Assembly: GCF_008727875.1 (NCBI RefSeq)
Contig: NZ_VTWS01000005.1
Span: forward strand, 124,001 to 188,000
DNA from: Larkinella humicola
Lineage (GTDB): Bacteria; Bacteroidota; Bacteroidia; Cytophagales; Spirosomataceae
Length of the DNA: 64,000 nt
Reading direction: 5' to 3'
Shown: piece by piece, positions 33,882 through 43,092 of the stretch
Numbering within the stretch: the first letter of the stretch is position 1
Layout: each line of letters begins with the position of its first letter
Program-made: the position numbers and the translations under genes
Notes under the pieces: model-generated
What the model saw: only the letters and a program-made list of their open reading frames with translations
The model's database searches: none
Told to the model about the DNA's origin: nothing

Positions 33882-34343
33882 TTATTCTGACGATCCGCGA
33901 AGTTTGTCGAGCAAACGGTTTAGCTCATTGGCTTCTTCTTCGGTCAGGTTGTGAAACCGCTTTTCCCACTGATTCTGGTGCTGATCCATGATTTTCAACA
34001 GATCCAGCCCTTTCTCGGTGATCACGACGTCGACGGCCCGACGGTCGTTGGGGCATTCGGTGCGCTGGGCTAATTCTTTTGCAAGCAATTTATCGACCAA
34101 ACGGGACGCATTCGACATTTTATCCAGCATCCGTTCCGTAATATCTGCTACTTTGACCGGGTTGGGATATTGCCCGCGCAAAATCCGGAGGACGTTGTAT
34201 TGCTGAATGGTTAATCCATACGGTTTTAGTAAATACATCTGCTCATCGCATACCCACCCGTTGGTATACATCAGGTTCACCGTCATCCGGTGATACGGAG
34301 ACCGGAACGATGTTGTCTGTTTGATGTCATTCTCGATTGGCAT
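33882..34343 (-). CDS. MarR family transcriptional regulator
   Basis: The ATG at 34343 gives 153 residues starting MPIENDIKQTT; another ATG two codons upstream (34349) is equally possible. The winged helix is in KPYGLTIQQYNVLRILRGQ, KVADITERMLDKMSNASRLVDKLL and CPNDRRAVDVVITEKGLDLL. MarR-YceI pairs are common in Cytophagales. An inverted repeat upstream (34428-34461) is a candidate operator. Confidence 0.93.
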   Translation of the reverse strand: MPIENDIKQTTSFRSPYHRMTVNLMYTNGWVCDEQMYLLKPYGLTIQQYNVLRILRGQYPNPVKVADITERMLDKMSNASRLVDKLLAKELAQRTECPNDRRAVDVVITEKGLDLLKIMDQHQNQWEKRFHNLTEEEANELNRLLDKLRGSSE

Positions 34344-34427
34344 TGTCATTTTTGCTAAGTGAGGAACGGCTTCTTCGGTTCTGTTGCAAAATAACCAATT
34401 CACCTTTAATTACCAGTCCCCGTTAAC

Positions 34428-34461
34428 GTTACAAATATACTGTCTATACATTTAATGTAAC
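34428..34461. promoter_or_regulatory. Inverted repeat upstream of marR
   Basis: The ends are GTTACAAAT and ATTTAATGTAAC, with inner TATACTGTCTATA forming a second small inverted repeat. It lies about 85 bases before the marR start, in the gap after the Omp85-like gene. Autoregulation is inferred. Confidence 0.35.
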
Positions 34462-34483
34462 AACATTATATTCAAAAAAAGTT

Positions 34484-36388
34484 TCAGCGGTATGGAATAA
34501 TTTCTGGCGCCGAGGTATCGAAGTCGCGGAAACGGGCCGTCGGCACCCCTTCGAAGGCAGGACGGAAGGGTGCCGGGTTGTTCGGAATATTGGGATACCA
34601 GGCAATCCGGATCTGAAAACTGTTGAAGGTCAGGTTCTCGTTTCGCAACCGAAACGCTACGCCATAGCCCTGATAAAGAGGCCCATGAAACAGTTTCCGG
34701 GTCTGGTAGGTGACCAGACCGAGGTTGGCAAAGGTGACGATGGCCACCCGAAAACCGACGATGTTCAGACGGGAGAAGAGGATATTTTCGAGATTGGTCA
34801 ACAATAACTTCGTGCCGCGCAGTTCGTTGTTGTTGATCCCGAGCCGGTCGCGGCCACTTAGCGTCAGGTATTCACTGTCGAACCGCTGGGAGCCCATCGT
34901 GTAGCGGAAGTTGATAAAATGCCGCCAGTTGCCCCAGTTGGTCGTTCGAAGGGGGGTGAAATAACTCGACTCCAGCGAAAAAACACCCTGCTCGATGGTG
35001 GTCTTGCTGCGCAAAAAACTACCGATACTCAATGCGCCATACAGATAGCCGAACGATTCGAGGTAATGCGCTTTGGAGTATTTAAAACCCAGGTACTTGC
35101 GTTGCCCCAGTTCGGCGTTGTCGTAACCCGCCACAATGGATGCCAGACTCCCGAAAGGCACGTCCTCCGTCCGGCCAAACCCGTAGATCAACACGTCCCG
35201 CACGTAACGCCGACGCGACAAACCGATGCTGAACAGGGTGGCATTCGTATTCTGAAACAATTGATTGGTGTCTTGCCGTACTTCCGGCCGGTTCGTAAAA
35301 GCGAGTCGCGTAAAGCGGGCAGCCACCACCAGCCGCGTTCGGTCGTCACCTTCCCCTAAAAAACTAAAAAACGGCTTGAACGAATAACCAGCCCAGATAT
35401 CGTTGTAATAATAACCGAGTTTGGTGAGTTGGGCACTGTCTTCGGAAAACACAATGTAGCGGGGAAACCGGTTGTAACTCAATTCAGCCGAACCAGCCCA
35501 CTTGGTATCCGGCGTCAGAAACGGGCGGTAGAAGCGAACTGAATATTGTTTCAGATCGCGGGTTTCTACCACATCGGCCTGACCCGTAAAAAATGTTTTG
35601 CCGATGTACGGAACAATATACCGCCCCCGGTATTCGAGTTTTTGAAAGGGGTCATCGGCGTTGTAAGCAATCTGGTTGGAAAAAGTGTGTGCCAGTCCCC
35701 GGAAATTTCGCTGTTCCAGCCTCAGGTCGAACCGGTTGAAACCGCCCACACTGCCCGACGGCAGCAACGACCAAACGTCCTGCGTAATGACGTAGACATC
35801 GACAAAGCCCCGGCTTCCTTCGTGCGGCACCACGATGATCCGCGCATCATGAAATACGTTGGAATTCCGCAGGAGCCGCTCGTTGTCGCGCAGCGTGTCC
35901 GGGCTGATGCGGTCGCCCTCTTCGAACAACAAAAACGACCGCCGGATCACCCCCTCGCGGGTGTCGGCATGAAGCTGGTTCGCCGTTCGTTCGAGCCAGC
36001 TTCGGGGTCGGCGCAGCGTATCGTATACACTGGGGCCGAACACGCCCAGCCGCCGGATGTAGATTTTATTGATCACCCGGCCCTGGTACTTTACAAATGG
36101 ATTGACTTCAATCTCATTCACATCACCGGTTTTGATCCGGCTGTTATACATGTCGTGAAACAGCAGTTTGTGGAGTTCGCGCGTGATCCTGCGTTTGAAC
36201 ATCCGGTTTTTCAGTTTCACATAAAACAAACTGTCCCGCACCACCTGCTTGGCGTCCCGAATGCCTTTCGTAATCGAATCTGCCCGGGTGAGCGAGTCGC
36301 CTTGGGTGTCGGGAACGGGAATTTTAATTTCCTGCGCCACCGCCACCGAAACGGTCATCAGCAGCCATACGATCGTTGGCCAGCCCAT
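34484..36388 (-). CDS. Outer-membrane barrel protein with POTRA-like domain (BamA/TamA-like)
   Basis: The ATG at 36388 gives 634 residues with a signal peptide (WLLMTVSVAVAQE). A GTG 18 codons upstream is also possible and would leave only 1 base after the GNAT gene. Residues about 90-195 look like a POTRA domain (NKIYIRRLGVFGPSVYDT, REGVIRRSFLLFEEGDRI, ERLLRNSNVFHDARIIVV, VDVYVITQDVWSL). A long beta-barrel region follows. It resembles surface-antigen (D15)-type proteins of Bacteroidota; the substrate or partner is unknown. Confidence 0.75.
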   Translation of the reverse strand: MGWPTIVWLLMTVSVAVAQEIKIPVPDTQGDSLTRADSITKGIRDAKQVVRDSLFYVKLKNRMFKRRITRELHKLLFHDMYNSRIKTGDVNEIEVNPFVKYQGRVINKIYIRRLGVFGPSVYDTLRRPRSWLERTANQLHADTREGVIRRSFLLFEEGDRISPDTLRDNERLLRNSNVFHDARIIVVPHEGSRGFVDVYVITQDVWSLLPSGSVGGFNRFDLRLEQRNFRGLAHTFSNQIAYNADDPFQKLEYRGRYIVPYIGKTFFTGQADVVETRDLKQYSVRFYRPFLTPDTKWAGSAELSYNRFPRYIVFSEDSAQLTKLGYYYNDIWAGYSFKPFFSFLGEGDDRTRLVVAARFTRLAFTNRPEVRQDTNQLFQNTNATLFSIGLSRRRYVRDVLIYGFGRTEDVPFGSLASIVAGYDNAELGQRKYLGFKYSKAHYLESFGYLYGALSIGSFLRSKTTIEQGVFSLESSYFTPLRTTNWGNWRHFINFRYTMGSQRFDSEYLTLSGRDRLGINNNELRGTKLLLTNLENILFSRLNIVGFRVAIVTFANLGLVTYQTRKLFHGPLYQGYGVAFRLRNENLTFNSFQIRIAWYPNIPNNPAPFRPAFEGVPTARFRDFDTSAPEIIPYR

Positions 36389-36443
36389 GCGAATGAGCCA
36401 GAACCTACTGGAATCGATCTGACGACCTCTGACTGGTTTCACG

Positions 36444-37022
36444 CTACTGTACCTCTTTTTTCATCCAGTAATCCCGCTGCCGTTCGTGGCCAAACTGAAA
36501 ATAATGCCACCCACATTGTTGAAAACCCATCCGCTCATAAAAGCCAATGGCCCGTTTGTTCCGTTCCCACACTCCCAGCCACAGCACTTGATAGCCTTCC
36601 CGACGGGCCCGATCAAGGCAGTTTTCCATAAGCTGTCTCCCCAATCCGTTCCCGATCTGACTATCCAATACATATAAACGCTGAATTTCGATGGCATGTT
36701 GGCCTTTTAGCTGACGGGGTGGGCGGTTTCTTCGTAATTTTGCATACCCCACCACTTCCTGTTCGGGACTAATGCTTACTAAAAAAGTAGCTTGGGAATC
36801 CAACAGTTCCTGACGGGTTTGCTCCACGGAAAAAGCTTCTTGTATATACGCTTCAACCAGCTCTGCCGGATTGTGGGGGGGGCCGAACGCTTCCCGCATC
36901 GTCCGGATTGCCAGATCAGTCAACGCAACAGCGTCCTCCAGAGTAGCGGTTCGAATCTGAAAGGGTGTTTTCAAGACAAGTTTAGTTGTTATGTTTGCAG
37001 GGAATAGATGCTCTTGCCCCAT
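36444..37022 (-). CDS. GNAT family N-acetyltransferase
   Basis: The ATG at 37022 gives 193 residues. The upstream in-frame extension runs through the opposite maf gene and is rejected. Acetyl-CoA motif A is IEIQRLYVLDSQIGNGLGRQLM, followed by ARREGYQVLWLGVWERNKRAIGFYERMGF. This pattern is typical of bacterial GNATs with unknown acceptor. It is divergent from maf across 38 bases, upstream of the Omp85-like gene and probably cotranscribed with it. Confidence 0.92.
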   Translation of the reverse strand: MGQEHLFPANITTKLVLKTPFQIRTATLEDAVALTDLAIRTMREAFGPPHNPAELVEAYIQEAFSVEQTRQELLDSQATFLVSISPEQEVVGYAKLRRNRPPRQLKGQHAIEIQRLYVLDSQIGNGLGRQLMENCLDRARREGYQVLWLGVWERNKRAIGFYERMGFQQCGWHYFQFGHERQRDYWMKKEVQ

Positions 37023-37060
37023 TAACCGTTTAAAGTATACGAATAATATTTCAGAAATCC

Positions 37061-37642
37061 ATGCAATTAACCCGTCCCCTGGTGTTGGCCTCCAATTCGC
37101 CCCGCCGACAACAACTGATGCGTGAAATGGGGTGTACGTTCCGCGTTGACGTCCGACCGACCGACGAAAGCTTCCCGGCAGACATGCCCATTGCCGATGT
37201 TCCGGCATTTCTGGCGCGTCAGAAAGCCGACCGGTTTCGGGCTGATCTGGGCGATCAACTGGTTTTGTGCGCCGACACCATCGTCGTTGTCGATTCCGAT
37301 ATTCTGAACAAACCCGCCGATGCCGACGAAGCCGTGCAGATGCTCCGACGGTTGTCGGGCCGGGCGCACCAGGTCATGACGGGCGTTTGTCTGCTGTCGG
37401 CCGAAGAAACCGTTTCGTTCACCGACGTGGTTACGGTGGTTTTCAATCCGCTGGACGACTATGAAATCAACTCCTACGTCGAAAAATACCGCCCCTTCGA
37501 CAAAGCCGGGGCCTACGGAGTTCAGGAACCCATCGGTATGATCGGCATCCAGCGCATCGAAGGGTCTTTTTATACGGTAATGGGTTTACCGGTTCACCAG
37601 GTTTATCAGGCTTTAAAGAGTTATGAGTTAAGGGTTAGCTGA
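37061..37642 (+). CDS. maf: Maf family nucleotide pyrophosphatase
   Basis: 193 residues. The substrate-loop signature is LASNSPRRQQLM near the start, then RPTDES, KADRF, CADTIVV, GRAHQVMTGV, DKAGAYGVQEP and IEGSFYTVMGLPV. Maf proteins hydrolyse non-canonical nucleoside triphosphates. The last nine codons (from KSYELRVS) are read from a 7-base-periodic repeat that continues into the gap, so the natural C-terminus may have been replaced. Confidence 0.93.
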   Translation: MQLTRPLVLASNSPRRQQLMREMGCTFRVDVRPTDESFPADMPIADVPAFLARQKADRFRADLGDQLVLCADTIVVVDSDILNKPADADEAVQMLRRLSGRAHQVMTGVCLLSAEETVSFTDVVTVVFNPLDDYEINSYVEKYRPFDKAGAYGVQEPIGMIGIQRIEGSFYTVMGLPVHQVYQALKSYELRVS

Positions 37643-37672
37643 CGCGTTTAACTTTTAACTCATAATTCAATG
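37612..37672. repeat. Hairpin with 7-base periodic arms, overlapping the maf 3' end (copy C4)
   Basis: AGTT/GGTT occurs at 37619, 37626 and 37633. AACT/AATT occurs at 37650, 37657 and 37664. The left arm encodes the last residues and stop of Maf. The loop is GC-rich (GCTGACGCG). A hairpin of another family starts 2 bases later. Confidence 0.8.
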
Positions 37673-37673
37673 A

Positions 37674-37773
37674 CTTTCGCTTTCTGCCCCTAAATCCCTT
37701 AAAGGGGACTTTTGGAATCCGGATTGATCGTGTCCAAGTCCCCTTTAGGGGATTTAGGGGCAGAAAGCGAAAG
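37674..37773. repeat. 38-base inverted repeat with conserved loop (copy B2)
   Basis: Arms 37674-37711 and 37736-37773 pair with one mismatch. The core is CCCCTAAATCCC with AAAGGGGACTT. The loop contains ATCCG and GTGTCC, shared with copy B3 at 55087. It lies between maf and moaC directly after C4. Confidence 0.92.
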
Positions 37774-37800
37774 CTATAAATTCATAACTTTTACCTCCTT

Positions 37801-38271
37801 ATGTTTACCCATATCGACCCCAAAGGCAATCCGACGATGGTTGACGTCGGCGACAAGGCCGTCACCCGGCGCGTGGCCCGCGCCCGAAGCATTGTGGTAC
37901 TGAACGACGACATCATGCAGCATTTGCAGGGACAGGATATTCAGACCAAAAAAGGGCCGGTTTTTCAAACCGCCATCATCGCCGGCACCATGGCCGCCAA
38001 ACGGACGTCCGATCTGATTCCACTTTGCCACCCGCTCGGTCTGGACAGTTGCAAACTGACCATTACTACCGACGGAAACGAGGTGATCATCGAATGCACC
38101 ACGGCCCTCGAAGCCAAAACCGGCGTTGAGATGGAAGCACTTGTGGGCGCGTCGGTGGCGGCCCTGACGGTGTATGACATGTGCAAAGCGTTTTCGCACA
38201 ATATTGTAATCAAAGAAACCCGGTTGCTGGACAAAACCGGCGGAAAAAATGACTTTCACCAAACCACCTGA
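37801..38271 (+). CDS. moaC: Cyclic pyranopterin monophosphate synthase
   Basis: 156 residues, full length. Hallmarks: TMVDVGDKAVTRRVARA, KKGPVFQTAIIAGTMAAKRT, IPLCHPLGLDSCKL, TGVEMEALVGASVAALTVYDMCKA. It makes cPMP, the first stable intermediate of molybdenum cofactor synthesis. Its end overlaps the start of mobA by 23 bases, so coupling is likely. No other moa gene is in the window. Confidence 0.97.
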   Translation: MFTHIDPKGNPTMVDVGDKAVTRRVARARSIVVLNDDIMQHLQGQDIQTKKGPVFQTAIIAGTMAAKRTSDLIPLCHPLGLDSCKLTITTDGNEVIIECTTALEAKTGVEMEALVGASVAALTVYDMCKAFSHNIVIKETRLLDKTGGKNDFHQTT

Positions 38272-38935
38272 AGCACGCTCTCCCCTGCTGGGTCTGGTGC
38301 TGGCTGGTGGGCGCAGCACCCGCATGGGTGTGGACAAAAGCACCATCGTCTACCACGGAAAACCGCAGTACGAATACCTGCATGATTTGCTGGCCACGTA
38401 TTGCGACGACGTTTTTTTGTCGGTCAATGCGGAGCAGGCCCTTCAATTAGCCAACAGCCGGTTTAAACTCATTCCGGACGATTCGACGGTGAAAGGCCCT
38501 TTAGCCGGTATTTTGACGGCCTTCCAAAACCAGTCGCTCCACCACGCCTGGCTGGTGGTGGTGTGCGATTTGCCGTTTTTATCCGAACAATCGATCCAGA
38601 AACTGGTCTTCAATCGAAAGAGCGAAACCATCGCGACGGCTTTCTGGGACAGCGACCATCGTTTCCCGGAACCGTCCGTCTGCATTTGGGAGCCAGCCGC
38701 CTATCCGGCCCTGCTTCGGGGCATCGCCGAAGGCACGCCCTATCCGCGAACCATTCTGATGAACAATGCGATCGAGTTACTGGAAATCGAGGACGTGAAC
38801 GAGCTGACCAACGTGAATACTCCAGATGGATTGGCTCCCCAACAGCAGGATGCCTTTTTTTTGCGGGAAGCCATTCGACTCGCCAAAAAAGGAATCCAAA
38901 CCGGGCAAGACGGACCAAGCGATGACGGTTTTTGA
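38249..38935 (+). CDS. mobA: Molybdenum cofactor guanylyltransferase-like protein
   Basis: 228 residues. The nucleotidyltransferase motif is GLVLAGGRSTRMGVDKS, then GPLAGILTAF, VVVCDLPFLSEQSIQKLV and FPEPSVCIWEP. MobA attaches GMP to molybdopterin. The overlap with moaC supports a cofactor role. The C-terminal tail (KKGIQTGQDGPSDDGF) is not conserved in the family as I know it. Confidence 0.9.
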   Translation: MTFTKPPEARSPLLGLVLAGGRSTRMGVDKSTIVYHGKPQYEYLHDLLATYCDDVFLSVNAEQALQLANSRFKLIPDDSTVKGPLAGILTAFQNQSLHHAWLVVVCDLPFLSEQSIQKLVFNRKSETIATAFWDSDHRFPEPSVCIWEPAAYPALLRGIAEGTPYPRTILMNNAIELLEIEDVNELTNVNTPDGLAPQQQDAFFLREAIRLAKKGIQTGQDGPSDDGF

Positions 38936-38963
38936 ACAGTGGCCGGAAAAACCAACTAAACAA

Positions 38964-39032
38964 ATGATGAGCAATGAGTGGGCTTATGCGGACGGCCCTG
39001 TCATCGTTCATCATCCATCGTTCATCATTCAT
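38964..39032. repeat. Hairpin with 7-base periodic right arm, eroded left arm (copy C3)
   Basis: TCAT/CCAT occurs at 39001, 39008, 39015, 39022 and 39029. On the left only ATGA at 38967 and 38974 are in register, so pairing is partial. It lies in the gap between mobA and the thiamine pyrophosphokinase gene. Confidence 0.75.
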
Positions 39033-39039
39033 TCAACTT

Positions 39040-39702
39040 ATGTCTTCTCACCACATTGTACGCGATAAACAGGAACCGGCTTTGCTGATTGCCAACGGCG
39101 AAAGCTGCGACCCGGACCTGCTGGGCCAACTGCTTGAATGGAATCCGTTCGTCGTTGTGCTGGACAATGCCATCTGGCGCGTGCTGGATCTGGATATCAA
39201 GGTGGACGCCCTGCTCGGCGATTTCGATGACCAGCCCGATTTTGACCTGATTCGCGAACGGCAATACCCCATCGAAATCATTCACACGCCCGACCAGAAC
39301 AAAACCGACCTCGACAAAGGCATTGAATTTCTGATCGAACGCGGTTTTCCGGCCGTCAACATCGTCTGGGCCACGGGTCGCCGGGCCGATCACACCATGA
39401 CGAACATGACCAATATCATTCGGTACAAAGACCGGATTAAGGTCGTTATGGTCGATGATCATTCAAAAATTACGCCCCTCACCGGTTCTTTCGAAAAATG
39501 GTACGCCAAAGGCACGCCCATTTCGCTGATTCCGGTCGGCGCAGTGGACGGCATCATTACCCAAGGGCTCAAGTACAACCTCGCCGACGAAACCCTGACC
39601 CTCGGCTACCGAACCGGCAGCAGCAACGAAGCCGCCGAAGACGGTTTTGTGAAGATTCAGTACCGAACCGGCGATTTGCTCCTGATGGAATGTTGGGATT
39701 AA
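39040..39702 (+). CDS. Thiamine diphosphokinase
   Basis: The ATG at 39040 gives 220 residues starting MSSHHIVRDKQEP; an upstream start would read through repeat C3 and is rejected. Conserved blocks are VVLDNAIWRVLDLDIKVDALLGDFDD, the ATP/thiamine motif DQNKTDLDKGIEFL, VWATGRRADHTMTN and a C-terminal RTGDLLLMECWD. It transfers pyrophosphate from ATP to thiamine. It converges with the C25 peptidase gene with only 6 bases between the stops. Confidence 0.9.
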   Translation: MSSHHIVRDKQEPALLIANGESCDPDLLGQLLEWNPFVVVLDNAIWRVLDLDIKVDALLGDFDDQPDFDLIRERQYPIEIIHTPDQNKTDLDKGIEFLIERGFPAVNIVWATGRRADHTMTNMTNIIRYKDRIKVVMVDDHSKITPLTGSFEKWYAKGTPISLIPVGAVDGIITQGLKYNLADETLTLGYRTGSSNEAAEDGFVKIQYRTGDLLLMECWD

Positions 39703-39708
39703 ACCAGC

Positions 39709-42700
39709 TTACCGGTTTAGAACGACTTTCCCACTTTTCTGTCGCCCATCAGTCAACAACAACCGAAAGACATACAAACCGTTGGGCAGTGGCACCCCAC
39801 CCTGGTCGGTGCCATCCCAGAAAACCAGATTCTCGCCCACCCGCACCGGCTGCCGAAGCGTGCGAACGAGATGGCCGGTGAGGTTCCGAATCAGAATCTG
39901 CCCCTCCCCCGGCGACTCCGGTCCCGAAACCGTAAACCGTAACCGGGTGTGCGTCGCAAACGGATTGGGCGTTGCCTGCACGGCGGATAAACTATCCTCA
40001 TTCTGGACCCGAAACTGGATCTCGTACGGCCCCGGCCCGGCCCGATTGCCGCTGACATCGGCCGCATAAATCTGCAATGCATACAGGCCATCCGCCAGAT
40101 TCCGGGGCTGATAATCCAGGACAAACCGGTTGTCTGGTCCGGCCGGTTTCCAACGAACGGCCGGACCAGACAGGGTGACCCGTTCAAAATCGCAGGTCAC
40201 GCACGGTTTTTTCAGAAACACCTCAATCCCAACGGTATCCTGACGGATTCGGTACGGGTCTTCGTCCTGCAAAACCAGCCGAATCAACGGATTGGCCGAC
40301 ACCAGGGCTTCATTTTTCAGTGGTATACCGTCAAACGTCACACTCAGTAACGGGTTCAAGCGGTCGGGCGGAAACCGCTGGCCCGAATCCGGTAAAACCA
40401 CCGTGTAGCCATCCGCCCCGGCTTTCAGGTCGAACACCAGCACATTGTTTTTTTCCTCCGACTCCGCAATCTGGTTATCCGGATCAACCGTAATTTCAAA
40501 CCGGTTGGGCGTTTCGGCGTTGGGTAGTAATTCCGGTTTGAAGGCATAAAAAAGGGTATCGCGGTAGGCAATGGCGTTGTTCATCTTCGTACCATACGAG
40601 CGCATCTGCCCGTCGGCCAGCCGTTGCCGAACCGCCAGCCCCACCCGTTGCCCGGCCTCGAAACGCCCCGCGTTGGTGACCACCACGCCCAATCGCACGG
40701 AATCTTTTTGCGAACCCCGCTGAAAAACACCCGACGAATTGACGCTAAAATCCGGTTTCTGAATGGGAAACAAACGCAAAACCGGGTCACCCTGCAACAC
40801 CATCTGGTGGGCGTTGGAAATGTCGTAGGCTCCGCTGTAGTGGGCCAGCACGCGCCGGGTGGTTTCCTGCTGAATCAACCCAATCGGTTTATTGAGAAAA
40901 GCCGTGTCGGCAAATAACGTCTGGTAGAACTGCTGGGTGTAGGTTTCGAGCGGCCCGGAATAGCCCGAACCACTGTGCGCCAAAATCGCAATCGCTCCTT
41001 TGTCGGGCGTTAGCAGCCAGTCGGTGGACAAGTTACCGACCGACCCGAAAAAGATATTTCCGACTCCGCAGCCGTTGAAAAACATCAGTGGATACCGACC
41101 CTTGTTGTGATAACCGTAAGACGGTTTGGAGGCATAGCCGAAATCCAGATCGGTCACGATGGGCGACGAGTGGCCGAAAAACGTCATCAGGGCAACGCCG
41201 GCATTGACAATCCCGCTGACATCGACGCGTTCCACCGGTTCGTCGGTCTGTTTGGCTTTGACGGTAATATTGGCCCCCACATACTGCCTGCGGGCGGTTT
41301 CGCTGGCCCGATCCAGAATGCGCCGGAAGGTGGTCACTTCAAAAACCGAACTCCCTCCGCTCAGGTGCAGCACTTCCTTCCGCCAGGGTTCGTTGACGGG
41401 TGTGCGTTCAAACTCCTTCACTTTTTCGAGGTACGCCAACACCTCCTGCGGATTCAGCGTGTTGATCCGACCGGTCGGAATCGCCGGCACATTCGCCGGA
41501 TAACCGGCCAGCCCTTCCGTCAATAACAGGTCGGAACCCGGCACATTGCCGATGGTCAGCACGAGGTCACGGTAGTACTGATCCGCACTCGTCCGCATGG
41601 GATAATACGCATTGCCGCGCCCGATCAACAGCATGTATTTGGTCGTATCGGCGGATGAGGGTTTTCCCGTCAGCATGTAATCAGCAAACCGGCGGATGGC
41701 CAGGGGCGTCCGTTCGCCGTAGCTAAACTGATTGAGCAATTGCTTCATCGTGACCACCAGCGTATCGTGGCTTCCCCCCGCTGCTGACGCCCGGTAACCC
41801 GCGTAGGCTTTGACCGGATTCGCCACGTTGCCAACTGGTTTCATCAACGACTCGTGACTGACAACCAAATAGTTATGTTTTGTCGGATCAATCTTCCGAA
41901 AAACCGTCCGCTCCAGCCGCGACGGCGTCAGCGTTCCGGCAGTGATCAGAAGCTGGCGCGGGGTTTCAGTATTGGGCACGATCAGTTTCAGACGGGTCTG
42001 GTCGCGGACGGCGGTCAGACGGCGCGGGTGAACCGGATCGGTCAGGTCATACAGCAGCGCATTGGCCGGGGCATCAGTCAATTCCACATACGACCGGCCT
42101 TGGGGATTGGGCAAAAGGTTGATCGTCTTCCGGGTCAGGTTACTCAAACTGAACGTCTGCGGGAACCGAAGCCGGTAGTAGCTCACCGAATAGCGGTCGG
42201 TTTCAAACGGACCATATGATTGGGTTGAAAGCGTTAATTCATTCGACGACGAGACATCTGCTGGCGGTACGTCGAACGCCAGACGGCCCGTATTGAACCA
42301 CTCGAACCGCGTGTTTGCCAGCGGAGACGACCCCGGAGCGGTTTTCCCCGAAAATACATTGACCAGGTGGGTGGTGTTATCGCGTCCGTTCAGCAACAGT
42401 TCCAGGTGCGGTTTTTCGGGTGCCGTTCGCACCCAGCCGTCGAGCAGAAAGGTTCGGCTAACCAGGCTGTCTTTTTTAAGCATTGGGCCGGTGTAGCCTT
42501 CACCTTCTTCAAAAAAAAGTTCGTAGGCCGACGGAAAAGGCGACGGCCCGCCGTTCGACTGGTTGATAGAGATTTCGTTGGTCAAAACCGTGAGTTTCTC
42601 GGCCAGATGATACGGCTCCGCTGTCAGGCCCTGCGCGTCGGTTTCGGCAACGACATCCATGCGTTTGCCCTTCCGTCCATCGAGCCGCCAGGTTAGAAAG

Positions 42701-43092
42701 TAGGCCGCCGTATCCGAATACATGCTGTAATACAGATGGGGCTGGGCGTTTCGGGGGCGGTAGAGCAGCGAATCCTGCCGACCGTCGTTCCGTTCGCCGA
42801 TAAACTCCAGGTAATCATCCGCATCCAGTTTGTTGTCCGACTCGCCGGCTATGTAAATCGCCAGTTCGATGCCCCGCCGAAATACCTGCAAGCTGATGGG
42901 GTTGACGGAAGCCACCGGAATACCGGCTTTCTGCAAATCGGCCGTGGTGAGCCGGTACACACCAGGCTGGGTGATGGGGATTCGGTAATAAGTTTGCCCA
43001 AAATCGATCCATTCATTGCCAAATCTGATTGTTTGCGCAACCAATTTCAATGATACCAGACAGAACAAAAAGCTTAAGAAGATGAGTCTCAT
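39709..43092 (-). CDS. C25 (gingipain-type) cysteine peptidase of the PorU/PorU2 type
   Basis: 1127 residues. It has a signal peptide (cut near LVAQT), an N-terminal beta-rich region (about 20-390), then the C25 catalytic domain with H641 (FFGHSSP) and C675 (FNGCGVGN); the 34-residue spacing matches gingipains. The C-terminus (about 1040-1127) has NPFATHTRLRF, GHLVRTLRQPV and GLYVFRLLLTDGRQKSGKVVLNR, a type A sorting domain of the type IX secretion system. PorU removes this domain from T9SS cargo. Whether this is the main sortase or the PorU2-like paralogue is not settled here. It is divergent from the PadR operon. Confidence 0.85.
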   Translation of the reverse strand: MRLIFLSFLFCLVSLKLVAQTIRFGNEWIDFGQTYYRIPITQPGVYRLTTADLQKAGIPVASVNPISLQVFRRGIELAIYIAGESDNKLDADDYLEFIGERNDGRQDSLLYRPRNAQPHLYYSMYSDTAAYFLTWRLDGRKGKRMDVVAETDAQGLTAEPYHLAEKLTVLTNEISINQSNGGPSPFPSAYELFFEEGEGYTGPMLKKDSLVSRTFLLDGWVRTAPEKPHLELLLNGRDNTTHLVNVFSGKTAPGSSPLANTRFEWFNTGRLAFDVPPADVSSSNELTLSTQSYGPFETDRYSVSYYRLRFPQTFSLSNLTRKTINLLPNPQGRSYVELTDAPANALLYDLTDPVHPRRLTAVRDQTRLKLIVPNTETPRQLLITAGTLTPSRLERTVFRKIDPTKHNYLVVSHESLMKPVGNVANPVKAYAGYRASAAGGSHDTLVVTMKQLLNQFSYGERTPLAIRRFADYMLTGKPSSADTTKYMLLIGRGNAYYPMRTSADQYYRDLVLTIGNVPGSDLLLTEGLAGYPANVPAIPTGRINTLNPQEVLAYLEKVKEFERTPVNEPWRKEVLHLSGGSSVFEVTTFRRILDRASETARRQYVGANITVKAKQTDEPVERVDVSGIVNAGVALMTFFGHSSPIVTDLDFGYASKPSYGYHNKGRYPLMFFNGCGVGNIFFGSVGNLSTDWLLTPDKGAIAILAHSGSGYSGPLETYTQQFYQTLFADTAFLNKPIGLIQQETTRRVLAHYSGAYDISNAHQMVLQGDPVLRLFPIQKPDFSVNSSGVFQRGSQKDSVRLGVVVTNAGRFEAGQRVGLAVRQRLADGQMRSYGTKMNNAIAYRDTLFYAFKPELLPNAETPNRFEITVDPDNQIAESEEKNNVLVFDLKAGADGYTVVLPDSGQRFPPDRLNPLLSVTFDGIPLKNEALVSANPLIRLVLQDEDPYRIRQDTVGIEVFLKKPCVTCDFERVTLSGPAVRWKPAGPDNRFVLDYQPRNLADGLYALQIYAADVSGNRAGPGPYEIQFRVQNEDSLSAVQATPNPFATHTRLRFTVSGPESPGEGQILIRNLTGHLVRTLRQPVRVGENLVFWDGTDQGGVPLPNGLYVFRLLLTDGRQKSGKVVLNR

